64,000 nt of DNA from Ruminimicrobiellum sp045223915 (GTDB lineage: Bacteria; Elusimicrobiota; Endomicrobiia; Endomicrobiales; Endomicrobiaceae). Below, piece after piece: positions 35,568 to 45,475 of the stretch; the stretch's first letter is position 1; every line of letters starts with the position of its first letter. The position numbers and the translations under genes were made by a program. Below the pieces are notes generated by a model that saw only the letters and a program-made list of their open reading frames with translations, was not told the DNA's origin and searched no databases. Where the stretch lies: NCBI GenBank assembly GCA_045223915.1, contig JBGUZU010000040.1, positions 79,987 through 143,986 of the forward strand. Direction: 5' to 3'.

Positions 35568-36611
35568 TTATTTAATTTTTTTCAGTGTAGAAATTTTGTT
35601 TGGCTTGAAAACACCTTTTTCCGTGATAATCATTGTAATGTTTGATGCCGGAGTGATATCAAAACCGGGATGTCTTACCTGTGTACCTTTAGGAGCAATT
35701 TCTTTGCCGTTTATTTTTAAAACTTCTTCGGCAGATCTTTCTTCTATTTTTATCTTTGTACCGTACAAAGTTGAAAAATCTATTGTAGAACTCGGGGCCA
35801 CAACATAAAAAGGTATCTTATGATATTTTGCAAGTATCGACAACGAATAAGTTCCTATTTTATTTGCAACATCACCGTTTGAAGCAATTCTGTCCGCACC
35901 GACAATAACGGCATCTACTTTTTCCGTCTTCATTATATATCCTGCCATATTATCGGTAATTAAAGTATACGGAATTTTTTCTTGTTGAAGTTCCCATGCG
36001 GTAAGCCTTGCACCCTGCAAATAAGGTCTTGTTTCATCAACAAAAACTTTTTTTATTTTCCCGTTCTTATAACCCGTTCTTATCATTCCGAGTGCTGTTC
36101 CGTAACCTGCAGTGGCAAGTGCACCGGCATTACAATGAGTAAGAACTACGGAATTCTTTTTCAATAATCTTGCTCCGAAATCAGCCATAATCTTATTACA
36201 TTCTATATCTTCGTCGTAAATTTCGTTTGCCGCAGATTCCAAAGCAGCAACAAAATTTTCGGGATTTAATTTTAAAGAACTTTCTACAACTACACACATT
36301 TTATCTACAGCCCACTTTAAGTTAACGGCTGTAGGCCTTGCTTGTATCATTTCTTCGGAAACTTTTTTAATAAATTTAATCTTTTCCGTGGGAGATAACT
36401 TTGCGGCCTTTGTTCCTGCCAGAACCATACCGTAAGCCGCACTCACACCTATAGCCGGAGCACCTCTTACAATCATATTCTTAATCGCTTTTATAACATC
36501 GGTATATGTTTTACATTTTCTGTACACAACTTTACTCGGTAATTCCAGTTGGTCCAACAAAAAAAGTGTACCTTTTTCCCAATATAAAGTTTCCGACATT
36601 TTATTATTCAT
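35568..36611 (-). CDS. mtnA: S-methyl-5-thioribose-1-phosphate isomerase MtnA
   Basis: MtnA isomerises methylthioribose 1-phosphate in methionine salvage. The 347-residue protein has MIVRGAPAIGVSAAYGM, THCNAGALATAGYGTALGMI with the catalytic Cys, DETRPYLQGARLTAWEL, and VIVGADRIASNGDVANKIGT with the catalytic Asp. No other mtn gene is visible here, so the full salvage route cannot be confirmed. It lies between yggU and ileS in the same direction. Confidence 0.93.
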   Translation of the reverse strand: MNNKMSETLYWEKGTLFLLDQLELPSKVVYRKCKTYTDVIKAIKNMIVRGAPAIGVSAAYGMVLAGTKAAKLSPTEKIKFIKKVSEEMIQARPTAVNLKWAVDKMCVVVESSLKLNPENFVAALESAANEIYDEDIECNKIMADFGARLLKKNSVVLTHCNAGALATAGYGTALGMIRTGYKNGKIKKVFVDETRPYLQGARLTAWELQQEKIPYTLITDNMAGYIMKTEKVDAVIVGADRIASNGDVANKIGTYSLSILAKYHKIPFYVVAPSSTIDFSTLYGTKIKIEERSAEEVLKINGKEIAPKGTQVRHPGFDITPASNITMIITEKGVFKPNKISTLKKIK

Positions 36612-36638
36612 ATTTTTCTCTTAAAGTCGATTTAATCT

Positions 36639-36902
36639 CTACGGTATAGTATCTAAAACTTCTTCCAATTCTTCTTCGGTTCTTCCTGTAATTTCTATGG
36701 TTTTTTCTCTTCCTCTTTCACCTTTTCTTAAGAGGACATGAGATCTATTAACATCAAAAAAATCAGATAAATATTCGCATAATTCTTCGTTAGCTTTTCC
36801 TTCAACGGCAGGAGCAGCAATTTTTACTCTTAAAATAGACCCAATTCTGCTTACAACATCATTTCTTTTTGAATTAGGAATTACTCTTACTTTAATAATC
36901 AT
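36639..36902 (-). CDS. DUF167 / YggU family protein
   Basis: This 87-residue protein begins MIIKVRVIPNSKRNDVV and contains VKIAAPAVEGKANEELCEYLSDFF and KGERGREKTIEI, the core of the DUF167 fold. It is adjacent to proC and yggS, as in many bacteria. The function is unknown, although the gene is widely conserved. Confidence 0.9.
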   Translation of the reverse strand: MIIKVRVIPNSKRNDVVSRIGSILRVKIAAPAVEGKANEELCEYLSDFFDVNRSHVLLRKGERGREKTIEITGRTEEELEEVLDTIP

Positions 36903-36936
36903 TACTTTTACCTCTCTACTTATTACTTATTATATA

Positions 36937-37755
36937 TTAAAGTTCTTCTGCTCTTTGTTTAGCTTTTTCAATAGCAGAAAAAACGACTTGTTTAAAATCG
37001 CTGTTTAAAAATTCTTCCATAGCTTTTTCGGTTGTTCCTCCCGGAGAAGTAACATTCTTTCTTAAAACGGTATCATCAAGTCCGCTTTCGATAAGCATTT
37101 TTCCGGAACCGAATATTGTTTGATAAACCAATTCTTTGGCCATATCGGAAGGAATACCTAAATTTTCGGCAGCTTGTCTCATAACTTCGGAGAAATAAAA
37201 TACATAAGCAGGTCCCGAACCGGAAACAGCGGTGATTGCATTTATTAATTTTTCTTTTACAACAACAACTCTTCCGATAACGGAGAACAAGTCCGCTATA
37301 TCGTTAATATTTTCTTTTGTTGCGTTTTTCCCGCCGCAAACAGCCATAGCACCTTTTCCTACAAGTGCCGGAGTGTTAGGCATAACTCTTATAAGAACGG
37401 TTTTCTTTGAAAGATATTTCTCTACAAATTCCGTCGTTATACCGGCAGCAATTGTAACAACCATTTTAGCTTTTCCGATTTGTTTGCCGTATTCTTCCAA
37501 TACATTTTTAAAAGTTTGCGGTTTTATAGTTAAAAAAACTATATCAGCTTTATTTAAAGCTTCACTTTTATCTTGTTGAGCGGATACCGCATATTTCTGA
37601 GCCATATATTGTAATCTGTCTCTTGAAATATCGTTACAAACAATATTTGAAGCTTTTACTATATCATATTTTACAAATCCCGATATTATGGCTTCAGCCA
37701 TATTACCCGAACCGATAAAAACGACCTTTTTGTCGTAAAACTTTTTACTTATCAT
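36937..37755 (-). CDS. proC: Pyrroline-5-carboxylate reductase ProC
   Basis: ProC makes proline from pyrroline-5-carboxylate with NADPH. The 272-residue protein has the Rossmann motif VVFIGSGNMAEAIISGF, VVTIAAGITTEF, RVMPNTPALVGKGA, and the C-terminal AVSGSGPAYVFYF then NVTSPGGTTEKAM signature. Its start overlaps the yggS stop region by 11 bases. Confidence 0.95.
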   Translation of the reverse strand: MISKKFYDKKVVFIGSGNMAEAIISGFVKYDIVKASNIVCNDISRDRLQYMAQKYAVSAQQDKSEALNKADIVFLTIKPQTFKNVLEEYGKQIGKAKMVVTIAAGITTEFVEKYLSKKTVLIRVMPNTPALVGKGAMAVCGGKNATKENINDIADLFSVIGRVVVVKEKLINAITAVSGSGPAYVFYFSEVMRQAAENLGIPSDMAKELVYQTIFGSGKMLIESGLDDTVLRKNVTSPGGTTEKAMEEFLNSDFKQVVFSAIEKAKQRAEEL

Positions 37756-38437
37756 AATTTCTCTCCCCGAATATGGCTGTTCCTACTCTTACCATATTCG
37801 AACCTTCTTGTATTGCAATTTCAAAATCATCGGACATTCCCATTGATAGAATATTGAAATTGGCATCTTTTTTCGTATTTTTTATATTTTCAAATACTTC
37901 ATAAGCTAATTTAAAATATGGCCTAACCAACTCTTTATCATCAAAAAAAGGTGCTATTGTCATTATTCCGCAAACAGAAATATTCGGACAATTTAAAGCA
38001 CAATAATCGTATATTTCGTAAACTTTGTCTTTTGATGCACCATACTTTGTTTCTTCGGTTGAAACTTTAAATTCAATTAAACATTTTTGAACTTTGTTTA
38101 TATCTTTCGCATGTCTGTTTATATCTTTTGCCAAATCTATGCTGTCCAAAGACTGTATCAAATCAAAATTTAATACCGCTTTCTTGGCCTTATTTGACTG
38201 CAAATGTCCTATAAAATGTTTATTTATACCGTTTAAACTGTTAGAAAGAACTTCGAATTTAGGTAATGCTTCCTGTATTTTACTTTCAGCAATATCTAAA
38301 ATTCCCGTATCTATAGCCTGTTTAGCACATTCCGCAGAAAAAGTCTTAGTAACGGCAAGTAATGTTATCTTCCTGCCGTTTGATGCTTTTTCTATTCTAT
38401 TTTTTATATCATTAATATTTTCAGCTATAGTATTCAC
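37745..38437 (-). CDS. PLP homeostasis protein YggS/ProSC
   Basis: The 230-residue alanine-racemase-fold protein has the PLP lysine in ITLLAVTKTF near residue 31, HFIGHLQSNKAKKA, and LSMGMSDDFEIAIQEGSNMVRVGTAIFG near the end. Members buffer pyridoxal phosphate and affect amino-acid homeostasis. The gene pairs with proC, as in most bacteria, and lies divergent to recG with a spacer of about 94 bases. Confidence 0.92.
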   Translation of the reverse strand: MNTIAENINDIKNRIEKASNGRKITLLAVTKTFSAECAKQAIDTGILDIAESKIQEALPKFEVLSNSLNGINKHFIGHLQSNKAKKAVLNFDLIQSLDSIDLAKDINRHAKDINKVQKCLIEFKVSTEETKYGASKDKVYEIYDYCALNCPNISVCGIMTIAPFFDDKELVRPYFKLAYEVFENIKNTKKDANFNILSMGMSDDFEIAIQEGSNMVRVGTAIFGERNYDK

Positions 38438-38531
38438 AATTTATCTGTGTATTATACCATATTTTGTGGCAGTTGTTAATAATATTACTAAATATCTACC
38501 CTTTTATATAATATTTTTGTATAATACTGGA

Positions 38532-40628
38532 ATGAACTTATCTACGGATATAAAATACATCAAAGGTATAGGTCCTAAAAGAGCTTTGGCATTATCAAAA
38601 CTTTCTATAAATAATGTTGAAGATCTTATAACTTTTTTCCCGAGAACATACCAAGACAGGACCGTAATAACGAAAATATCAAATATACTTTTCAGTCAGC
38701 ATTACTGTATATTCGGTAAAATTGTAAACACTTACACAAAAAAGTTATCTATGAACTTATCCGTATTTTCCGCGGAAATAGATGACGGTTCCGGTACCAT
38801 TACCGCAAATTTTTTCAGGAAAGTTAACCCTTACTCAAAATTTGATATCTTTGCAACAATAAAAAACTCTTTCAAACCAAATTCTTTTGTTTATATATAT
38901 GGTATATGTGAACTGAAGTTCGGACAAAAACAAGTTTCGGTTGAAGATTACGAAACAGTAGAAAACAAAGATTCCGTCAGTGAACAGTTTAATAAACTTG
39001 TTCCTGTTTACGATTTAACGGCAGGAATAACACAAAAAACAATTTTATCCGCACTAAAACTTGTTTTAAACGATATGGCAAACATTTATCCCGATATAAT
39101 ATCAACCAACGATAAATACAAAACAAAACTTATGCCGATAAGTCAGGCAATAAGAACAATACATTTCCCGAAAACATTGCAAGAAGCGGAACTTGCAAGG
39201 CAATCTTTTGCTTTACAGGAATTTTTATTATTACAGATAGTTCTCAGCAAAGCTAAACAAAAAAACACGATAAAACAAAAAACAAGCAAATATAAAATAA
39301 CAAAAGAATTGTTGACTCCCTTTAAAAATCGTCTTAAATTTGAATTTACAAAAGCACAAAAGAAAGCAATAAACGAAATTTTCAATGATATGATGAGCAA
39401 AAAAGCAATGAACAGAATGCTTATGGGTGATGTCGGTTCCGGTAAAACCGTCGTTGCTTTAAGTGCAATTCTTCTGGCCGTAGAAAACGGATATCAAGCC
39501 GCTATAGTTGCACCTACGGAAATTCTTGCAGAACAACATTACCTTACATTTAAAAATATGCTTGAAGGTTTAAATGTTAATATTGAACTTGTTACTTCTT
39601 CAAACTTAAAAACAAAAAAGAAACAAACTGAAATTTTACCTTTAATAGAAAACGGAACTACAAACATTATTGTAGGTACACATTCGGTAATGCAGGAAAG
39701 AGTTAAATTTAAAAATTTAAGTTTAGTTATTATAGACGAGCAACACAGGTTTGGAGTCTTGCAAAAAGCTTCGGCTCTTGCAAAAGGTAACAACCCCGAT
39801 GTGCTTATGATGACAGCCACCCCTATACCTAGAGGACTTGCAATGACAATATACGGTGAAATGGCAGTAAGTGTACTTGACGAATTGCCGCCGAACAGAA
39901 CACCTGTACAAACTTATTGTTTATCGGAAAATATTGCTTACGATTATGCTTTGGAAGAAATAGAAAAAGGTAACCAAATATATATAGTTTATCCCCTTGT
40001 AGACGAATCGGATAAAATCGAACTAAAATCCGCAACGCAAGAAGCGGAAAAATTGTCGCAAACGGTTTTCAAGAACAACAAAGTTGCATTACTGCACGGT
40101 AAGATGAAACCGAAAGAAAAAAATGATGTAATGCTGAAATTTAAAAATAAAGAATTTGATATTTTGATATCGACAACGGTTATTGAAGTAGGTATAGATG
40201 TACCAAATGCAACAATGATAATAATACAACATGCAGACAGATACGGACTTGCGACGCTGCACCAATTAAGAGGAAGAGTGGGCAGAGGACAAAAGAAATC
40301 TTATTGTATACTTGTTTCAAGTGCGAAAGGTCAAACAGCAAAACAAAGATTGCAAATAATGACAACAACCACCGACGGTTTTAAAATAGCTTCCGAAGAT
40401 TTAAAAATGAGAGGTCCGGGAGAATTTACGGGTACTTTACAACACGGTTTTCCCGAATTTAAAGCGGGCGATATAATAAAAGATGTAAAACTTATTGAAT
40501 ATGCAAAACAAGTTGCCGTTGATATTATCGCTGATGACCCGGAACTTATCGCTCCGGAACACACAAACATAAACTATTTAATTAACACAAAATATTCTCA
40601 ACTTTCAAAAATTATTCAAGTCGGATAA
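38532..40628 (+). CDS. recG: ATP-dependent DNA helicase RecG
   Basis: RecG remodels stalled forks and Holliday junctions. From the ATG at 38532 it is 698 residues. The features in order are a helix-hairpin start IKGIGPKRALALSKL, an OB-fold wedge domain near 60-160, Walker A MGDVGSGKTVVAL, Walker B IIDEQHRFGV, MTATPIPR, and HADRYGLATLHQLRGRVGRG. A longer open frame upstream lacks any initiation signal. A TATAAT box ends 6 bases before the ATG, so the transcript may be nearly leaderless. Confidence 0.95.
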   Translation: MNLSTDIKYIKGIGPKRALALSKLSINNVEDLITFFPRTYQDRTVITKISNILFSQHYCIFGKIVNTYTKKLSMNLSVFSAEIDDGSGTITANFFRKVNPYSKFDIFATIKNSFKPNSFVYIYGICELKFGQKQVSVEDYETVENKDSVSEQFNKLVPVYDLTAGITQKTILSALKLVLNDMANIYPDIISTNDKYKTKLMPISQAIRTIHFPKTLQEAELARQSFALQEFLLLQIVLSKAKQKNTIKQKTSKYKITKELLTPFKNRLKFEFTKAQKKAINEIFNDMMSKKAMNRMLMGDVGSGKTVVALSAILLAVENGYQAAIVAPTEILAEQHYLTFKNMLEGLNVNIELVTSSNLKTKKKQTEILPLIENGTTNIIVGTHSVMQERVKFKNLSLVIIDEQHRFGVLQKASALAKGNNPDVLMMTATPIPRGLAMTIYGEMAVSVLDELPPNRTPVQTYCLSENIAYDYALEEIEKGNQIYIVYPLVDESDKIELKSATQEAEKLSQTVFKNNKVALLHGKMKPKEKNDVMLKFKNKEFDILISTTVIEVGIDVPNATMIIIQHADRYGLATLHQLRGRVGRGQKKSYCILVSSAKGQTAKQRLQIMTTTTDGFKIASEDLKMRGPGEFTGTLQHGFPEFKAGDIIKDVKLIEYAKQVAVDIIADDPELIAPEHTNINYLINTKYSQLSKIIQVG

Positions 40629-40632
40629 AGTT

Positions 40633-43600
40633 TTATAAACTAATACACTCTATATCTTGAAGTTTGTCGTACTCATCGAGAGACTTTAAATATGCAATAA
40701 CTTTTTCCATATTTGTAAGCAAAGAACAACCGCACTTAATTGCTGCTTTTCTTATGGTCGCATTTTCTTTTCTTTCGGATATATCAAATGTTTTATGAAT
40801 ATTTATTACAAAATCAACTTTACCGTCTTTTATAATATCTATGGCTTTGGGGTTTTCCGTCCAGTTAACCATGTGAACATTATATCCCCTTGCTTTTAAA
40901 TAGTTTGCTGTTCCCGTTGTTGCATATACCGGAACATTTAACTTATATAAATTTTCCACAACTTCCATGAATTTTATTTTATCTCTTTCTCTGCCGGAAC
41001 TTACAAGAATACCTTTAACCGGTTTTTTTATTTGTGTTGCTTCAAGCGACAATATCATTGCCTGATTAAAATCTTTACCTAAACAACCGACTTCACCCGT
41101 TGAACCCATTTCCACACCTGTTACAGGGTCTGCACCGTCGAGTCTCTGATAACTGAACATAGATGCTTTCATTCCCACAAAAGGAATTTCGCTTTCATCT
41201 ATCATTATTTTACTTATCTTTTCGTTATTCATAACTTTACAGGATATTTCCGCAAGATTTTTTCCCGAAACTTTTGAAATAAAAGGGAACGACCTTGATG
41301 CTCTTGAATTACATTCTATAACTTTTACATCATTATCTTTTGCAATAAACTGAATATTAAACGGTCCGTTAAGATTTAAACCTTTTGCAATTTTTCTGAC
41401 GATATCTTTTATCGTGTTAACTGTTTTTACATAAAGTTTTTCCGGAGGAAATACGAGCGTTGCATCACCGCTGTGAATACCCGCATTTTCAACATGTTCG
41501 CTTACCAACGAAATTATTACTTCCCCGTTTTTGGCAACACCGTCACATTCAACTTCTTTAGCATCAAGAATAAACTTTGAAATTACTACAGGGTAATCGT
41601 CCGAGATATCTTTTGTTAACGAAAGGAAATAATCCAAACTCTTTTCATCTCCGGCAACATTCATAAGTGTTCCCGACAACACAAAACTCGGTCTTATAAG
41701 AACAGGGTATCCTACTCTGTTAATAAACTCATCTATTTCTTTTCTTGATGTTGCCGATATCCATTCCGGTTGATCTATACCCATTTTATCGAGCAATGCG
41801 GAAAATTTATTTCTGTCTTCCGCCATATCTACGGTTTTTGCACTATGTCCCAAAATTTTAACTTTAGCATCATTTAACGACGGTATAAGGTTGTTGGGAT
41901 TTTGTCCGCCCATACAAGCTATAACACCTTTCGGTTTTTCTATATCTACAATATCCAACACTCTTTCAAAAGAAAGTTCTTCAAAATAGAGTCTATTGGA
42001 AGTTGAAAAGTCCGTCGATACAGTTTCAGGATTACAATTTATAATTATACTGTCCGCTCTTTTTGTTTTGAAATATTTGCTTGTCATTACAGAACACCAA
42101 TCAAACTCGCAGCTGCTGCCGATTCTGTAACTCCCGCTGCCAAGAGTTATAATACCGGAATTTTTCTTTGTTAATTCTATATCGTTATGTGTTCCGTCAT
42201 AAGATAAGTATAAATAGTTTGAACTCGTAGGATATTCTGCGGATGTTGTATCTATTTGTTTTACTACGGGAACTATATTTAATTTCTTTCTTAATTTTCT
42301 TATTTCAAGTGAAAATTTTTTAATTTCTTTCTGTGTATGCTTTTTGTCGGGTTCTTTTACAGTAAGGAAGAATTTAACTAATTGATAGTCGGAAAAACCG
42401 AGTTTTTTCAAATTTCTTATATATTCTTTACCTAAGTTGTTAAATGTATCGTAAACTGTTTTTGTTTTACTCTTTCTTATTAACTCAACAAGCTCGTTTT
42501 CCGTATCGGCAAGATGTTTTACATGTGCCAAAAACCATTTTGAAATTTTTGACAGATCGGAAATTTTGTCTATGGAATAACCTCTTTTAAATGCTTCATA
42601 TATTGCAAACAATCTTAAATTTGTAGGGTTGGCTATTTCGTATTCAAGTTCTTTTTTGGTTGCATTTTTAAATATGCCGGTTGTTATACCTTCATCGTTT
42701 TCATTAACCATTCTTATGGCTTTTTGTGTTATTTCACAAAAGTTCCTGCCGATAGCCATAACTTCACCGACGGATTTCATTTGTGTTCCCAAAAGTTTTG
42801 AAACGCCGGTAAACTTTGTTAAGTCCCATCTCGGTACTTTCAATGTCACATAATCCAACGACGGTTCATAAAATGCAGACGTTGTTTGTGTTACCGGGTT
42901 TTTAAGTTCAAGCAAATTAAATCCCGATACAACTTTTGCGGCAATGTATGCTATAGGATAACCTGTGGCTTTTGATGCAAGTGCCGACGATCTTGAAAGT
43001 CTTGCATTTATTTCTATTACATAAAATTCTTTTGTGTAAGGGCTTAATGCAAACTGAACATTACATTCCCCTATTACACCTATATTATGAACAATTTTTA
43101 TTGCGGTATCTCTTAACATATTGTTTTCTATATTATCTATCGTTTGGCACGGAGCAACAACTATTGAATCGCCGGTATGTATTCCCATCGGATCAAAATT
43201 TTCCATATTACAAATGGTTATACAATTTCCCTGCCTGTCTCTCATTACTTCATATTCTATTTCTTTCCAACCGTATAATGATTTTTCTATTAAAATTTGA
43301 GGAACACTCATCAATGCCGCAGATGCAAGTTGTTCAAGTTTTTCTTTGTTTTCCGCAAGTCCGCTGCCGAGTCCGCCTAAAGCAAATGCGGATCTTGTTA
43401 TTACCGGATATCCTATTTCTTCTGCAACTTTTAATGCTTCTTTAACGGTGGATACCGCTTTACTTGCAGGAATAGGAACATTTATTTCTTTCATTTTTGC
43501 GGCAAACAAATCTCTGTTTTCAGACATTTCAAGAGAATTTACGGATGTTCCCAAAACTTCAACTCCGTATTTTTGTAAAACTCCGCTTTTATAAAGATCT

Positions 43601-43917
43601 ATAACACAGTTAAGTGCGGTTTGTCCGCCGAAACTCGATATTATTCCTACAGGTTTTTCTTTTTCTATAACTTTTGTAACCCAAAACGGTGTTACAGGAT
43701 ACAGATAAACTTTTTTATCGATATCTTTGTTTGTTTGAACGGAAGCTATGTTTGGATTTACTACTATAACTTCAAGATTTTCTTCCTGCAAAGCTTTTAC
43801 GGCTTGTGAACCGGAATAATCAAATTCTCCGGCTTGACCTATAGATAATGCTCCGGAACCGAGCAGAATTACTTTTTGTTTTTTATTTCCTTTGGATTTT
43901 AAAAAATTTAGTATCAT
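40633..43917 (-). CDS. carB: Carbamoyl-phosphate synthase large subunit CarB
   Basis: The 1094-residue protein has two ATP-grasp halves: GSGALSIGQAGEFDYSG then ITRSAFALGGLGSG in the first, GSGSYRIGSSCEFDWCS then LIRPSFVLSGTLM in the second. It ends with an MGS-like allosteric domain containing VYATTGTANYLKARG. With CarA it makes carbamoyl phosphate for pyrimidines and arginine. The start codon and leader duplicate those of carA base for base. Confidence 0.96.
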   Translation of the reverse strand: MILNFLKSKGNKKQKVILLGSGALSIGQAGEFDYSGSQAVKALQEENLEVIVVNPNIASVQTNKDIDKKVYLYPVTPFWVTKVIEKEKPVGIISSFGGQTALNCVIDLYKSGVLQKYGVEVLGTSVNSLEMSENRDLFAAKMKEINVPIPASKAVSTVKEALKVAEEIGYPVITRSAFALGGLGSGLAENKEKLEQLASAALMSVPQILIEKSLYGWKEIEYEVMRDRQGNCITICNMENFDPMGIHTGDSIVVAPCQTIDNIENNMLRDTAIKIVHNIGVIGECNVQFALSPYTKEFYVIEINARLSRSSALASKATGYPIAYIAAKVVSGFNLLELKNPVTQTTSAFYEPSLDYVTLKVPRWDLTKFTGVSKLLGTQMKSVGEVMAIGRNFCEITQKAIRMVNENDEGITTGIFKNATKKELEYEIANPTNLRLFAIYEAFKRGYSIDKISDLSKISKWFLAHVKHLADTENELVELIRKSKTKTVYDTFNNLGKEYIRNLKKLGFSDYQLVKFFLTVKEPDKKHTQKEIKKFSLEIRKLRKKLNIVPVVKQIDTTSAEYPTSSNYLYLSYDGTHNDIELTKKNSGIITLGSGSYRIGSSCEFDWCSVMTSKYFKTKRADSIIINCNPETVSTDFSTSNRLYFEELSFERVLDIVDIEKPKGVIACMGGQNPNNLIPSLNDAKVKILGHSAKTVDMAEDRNKFSALLDKMGIDQPEWISATSRKEIDEFINRVGYPVLIRPSFVLSGTLMNVAGDEKSLDYFLSLTKDISDDYPVVISKFILDAKEVECDGVAKNGEVIISLVSEHVENAGIHSGDATLVFPPEKLYVKTVNTIKDIVRKIAKGLNLNGPFNIQFIAKDNDVKVIECNSRASRSFPFISKVSGKNLAEISCKVMNNEKISKIMIDESEIPFVGMKASMFSYQRLDGADPVTGVEMGSTGEVGCLGKDFNQAMILSLEATQIKKPVKGILVSSGRERDKIKFMEVVENLYKLNVPVYATTGTANYLKARGYNVHMVNWTENPKAIDIIKDGKVDFVINIHKTFDISERKENATIRKAAIKCGCSLLTNMEKVIAYLKSLDEYDKLQDIECISL

Positions 43918-43974
43918 AAAAATTTTCTCCGAAAATTTTTGATGTATGGATGTATGGAAGTATGGATGTATGGA
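43912..43974 (-). promoter_or_regulatory. Duplicated 63-bp leader of carB with RBS hairpin
   Basis: This stretch, including the first two codons, is identical to 45187-45249 in front of carA. On the minus strand it contains AAAAATTTTC-GGA-GAAAATTTTT immediately before the ATG, and the GGAG ribosome site forms the loop and loop edge of that palindrome. Translation of both carA and carB could therefore be limited by the same small hairpin. Confidence 0.6.
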
Positions 43975-44066
43975 AACTACAAATGACTATTTTTTTTCGT
44001 TATTGTCTTTTTCTATCCTTCTATACTTCTATTCCTCTATACCTCAAAATTGCCTTTGGCAATTTT
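43941..44066. repeat. Octamer-repeat inverted element between carA and carB
   Basis: The left side (43941-43975) is GATGTATG octamers. The right side (44013-44045) is the complementary CTATCCTT and CTATACTT-type run. A palindrome AAAATTGCCTTTGGCAATTTT (44047-44067) marks the end of carA. The two sides can pair around a T-rich loop. Confidence 0.65.
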
Positions 44067-45192
44067 ATAACTTGTTTATAAATTCCGTAAGTATCCAAGC
44101 GGTATCGTTAGGTCCGCTTGACGCTTCGGGATGAAATTGTACAGACATAAAAGGTTTTGTTTTATGCTTTATACCTTCAACACCTTTATCGTTTGCATTT
44201 TCAAACCATAAAGACCAATCTTTCGCAATTGTTGACGGATCCACGGTATAACTGTGATTTTGGCTCGTCATAAATGCTTTTTGTTCCGGTATGATAAATA
44301 CCGGTTGATTATGACTTCTGTGTCCGTAAGGCATTTTCTTTATTTTTGCACCGCTTGCAAGAGATATTATTTGGTGTCCCAAACAAATACCTAAAACAGG
44401 TTTGTTACCATTTAATAACTCTTTTACTCTTTCTACCAAATCGCCGGTATTTCTCGGGTCTCCCGGTCCGTTACTTATAAGCCAACCGTCTGCTTCAACA
44501 GTAGAAAAATCAGTATCCCAAGGTACCAACTCAATTTGACAACCTCTGTCTACAAGCATTCTTAATATATTCCATTTTACACCGCAGTCTACAACGGCAA
44601 CTTTTTTCCTGCCTGTTCCGAACACTTTTCTTTCTTTTGCAGATACCGTCGGCATAAGATTAAATTTTGAAGGATCTATATATTCATCTTTTTTAAAATT
44701 TTCTATGAAAGGAAATTTTCTTATTGTATTTTCTTTTTTACATCCTTCCGGAACTATCCACCCGAAAAGGTTTCTTGTGTTTCTTATTGTTTGAACCAAA
44801 TACCTTGTATCTATACCGGCAATTCCCGGAACTTTTTGTTCTATCATCCATTGTTCAAGAGGTATCATACTTCCGTAATGATAACTTTCGTCGAATATTT
44901 CGGAAACAATAATACCTTGAGTTTTTATGGATGAACTTTCATGACCGAGTGCCGTTAAAAAATCGTCGTTTGTTAATTTAGGAACTCCGTAATTTCCTAT
45001 AAGACAAAAACTAAAAACAAGAATTTGACCTATATAAGACGGATCCGACATTGATTCGCTGTAGCCGAGCATTCCGGTATTAAAAACCATTTCCCCGCTT
45101 ACAGCGGCATCATAACCGATAAGTTTACCTTCAAACTTCATCCCGTTTGAAAGTTCCAGTACCGCCTTTTTCCTTTTTAAATTGTTTATCAT
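44065..45192 (-). CDS. carA: Carbamoyl-phosphate synthase small subunit CarA
   Basis: This is the glutaminase subunit, 375 residues, with the N-terminal CarA domain (AVSGEMVFNTGMLGYSESMSD, then GIAGIDTRYLV) and the class I amidotransferase domain GICLGHQIISLASGA (catalytic Cys), GHRSHNQPV, QNHSYTVD and VQFHPEASSGP. carB follows after a 147-base spacer that is unusually long for this pair and filled by a repeat element. Confidence 0.96.
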   Translation of the reverse strand: MINNLKRKKAVLELSNGMKFEGKLIGYDAAVSGEMVFNTGMLGYSESMSDPSYIGQILVFSFCLIGNYGVPKLTNDDFLTALGHESSSIKTQGIIVSEIFDESYHYGSMIPLEQWMIEQKVPGIAGIDTRYLVQTIRNTRNLFGWIVPEGCKKENTIRKFPFIENFKKDEYIDPSKFNLMPTVSAKERKVFGTGRKKVAVVDCGVKWNILRMLVDRGCQIELVPWDTDFSTVEADGWLISNGPGDPRNTGDLVERVKELLNGNKPVLGICLGHQIISLASGAKIKKMPYGHRSHNQPVFIIPEQKAFMTSQNHSYTVDPSTIAKDWSLWFENANDKGVEGIKHKTKPFMSVQFHPEASSGPNDTAWILTEFINKL

Positions 45193-45475
45193 AAAAATTT
45201 TCTCCGAAAATTTTTGATGTATGGATGTATGGAAGTATGGATGTATGGACTCAAATCGCTTTGCGATTCTTTGTTTATAGTTTGTCGTTTGTGATTTGTT
45301 GCTTATTGTAAAATTTCACCAAGTTAATTTTTAATGATTACCAGAAATTTTGCTTTGCAAAATTTAACATTAAACTATAAACTACCAACCATAAACTATA
45401 AACTGCCTTTTCTGTACCTCTATTCCTCTATCCTTCCATACCTCAAATTTTTGCCCTGCAAAAATTTTTATTTTA
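45187..45475. repeat. Repeat-filled spacer upstream of carA
   Basis: About 280 bases hold no gene. They contain the 63-bp leader shared with carB (45187-45249), GATGTATG octamers (45216-45249), two small palindromes (AAATCGCTTTGCGATT near 45255 and AATTTTGCTTTGCAAAATT near 45345), tandem AAACTATA-type repeats at about 45370-45405, and the complementary octamer run at 45414-45444. A palindrome (45447-45471) ends the ANTAR gene. Confidence 0.6.

Noticed and set aside
38094..38531. Upstream extension of recG by 146 residues
   Set aside because: The extension lies antisense to yggS, lacks a start signal, and the ATG at 38532 begins the conserved RecG N-terminus.
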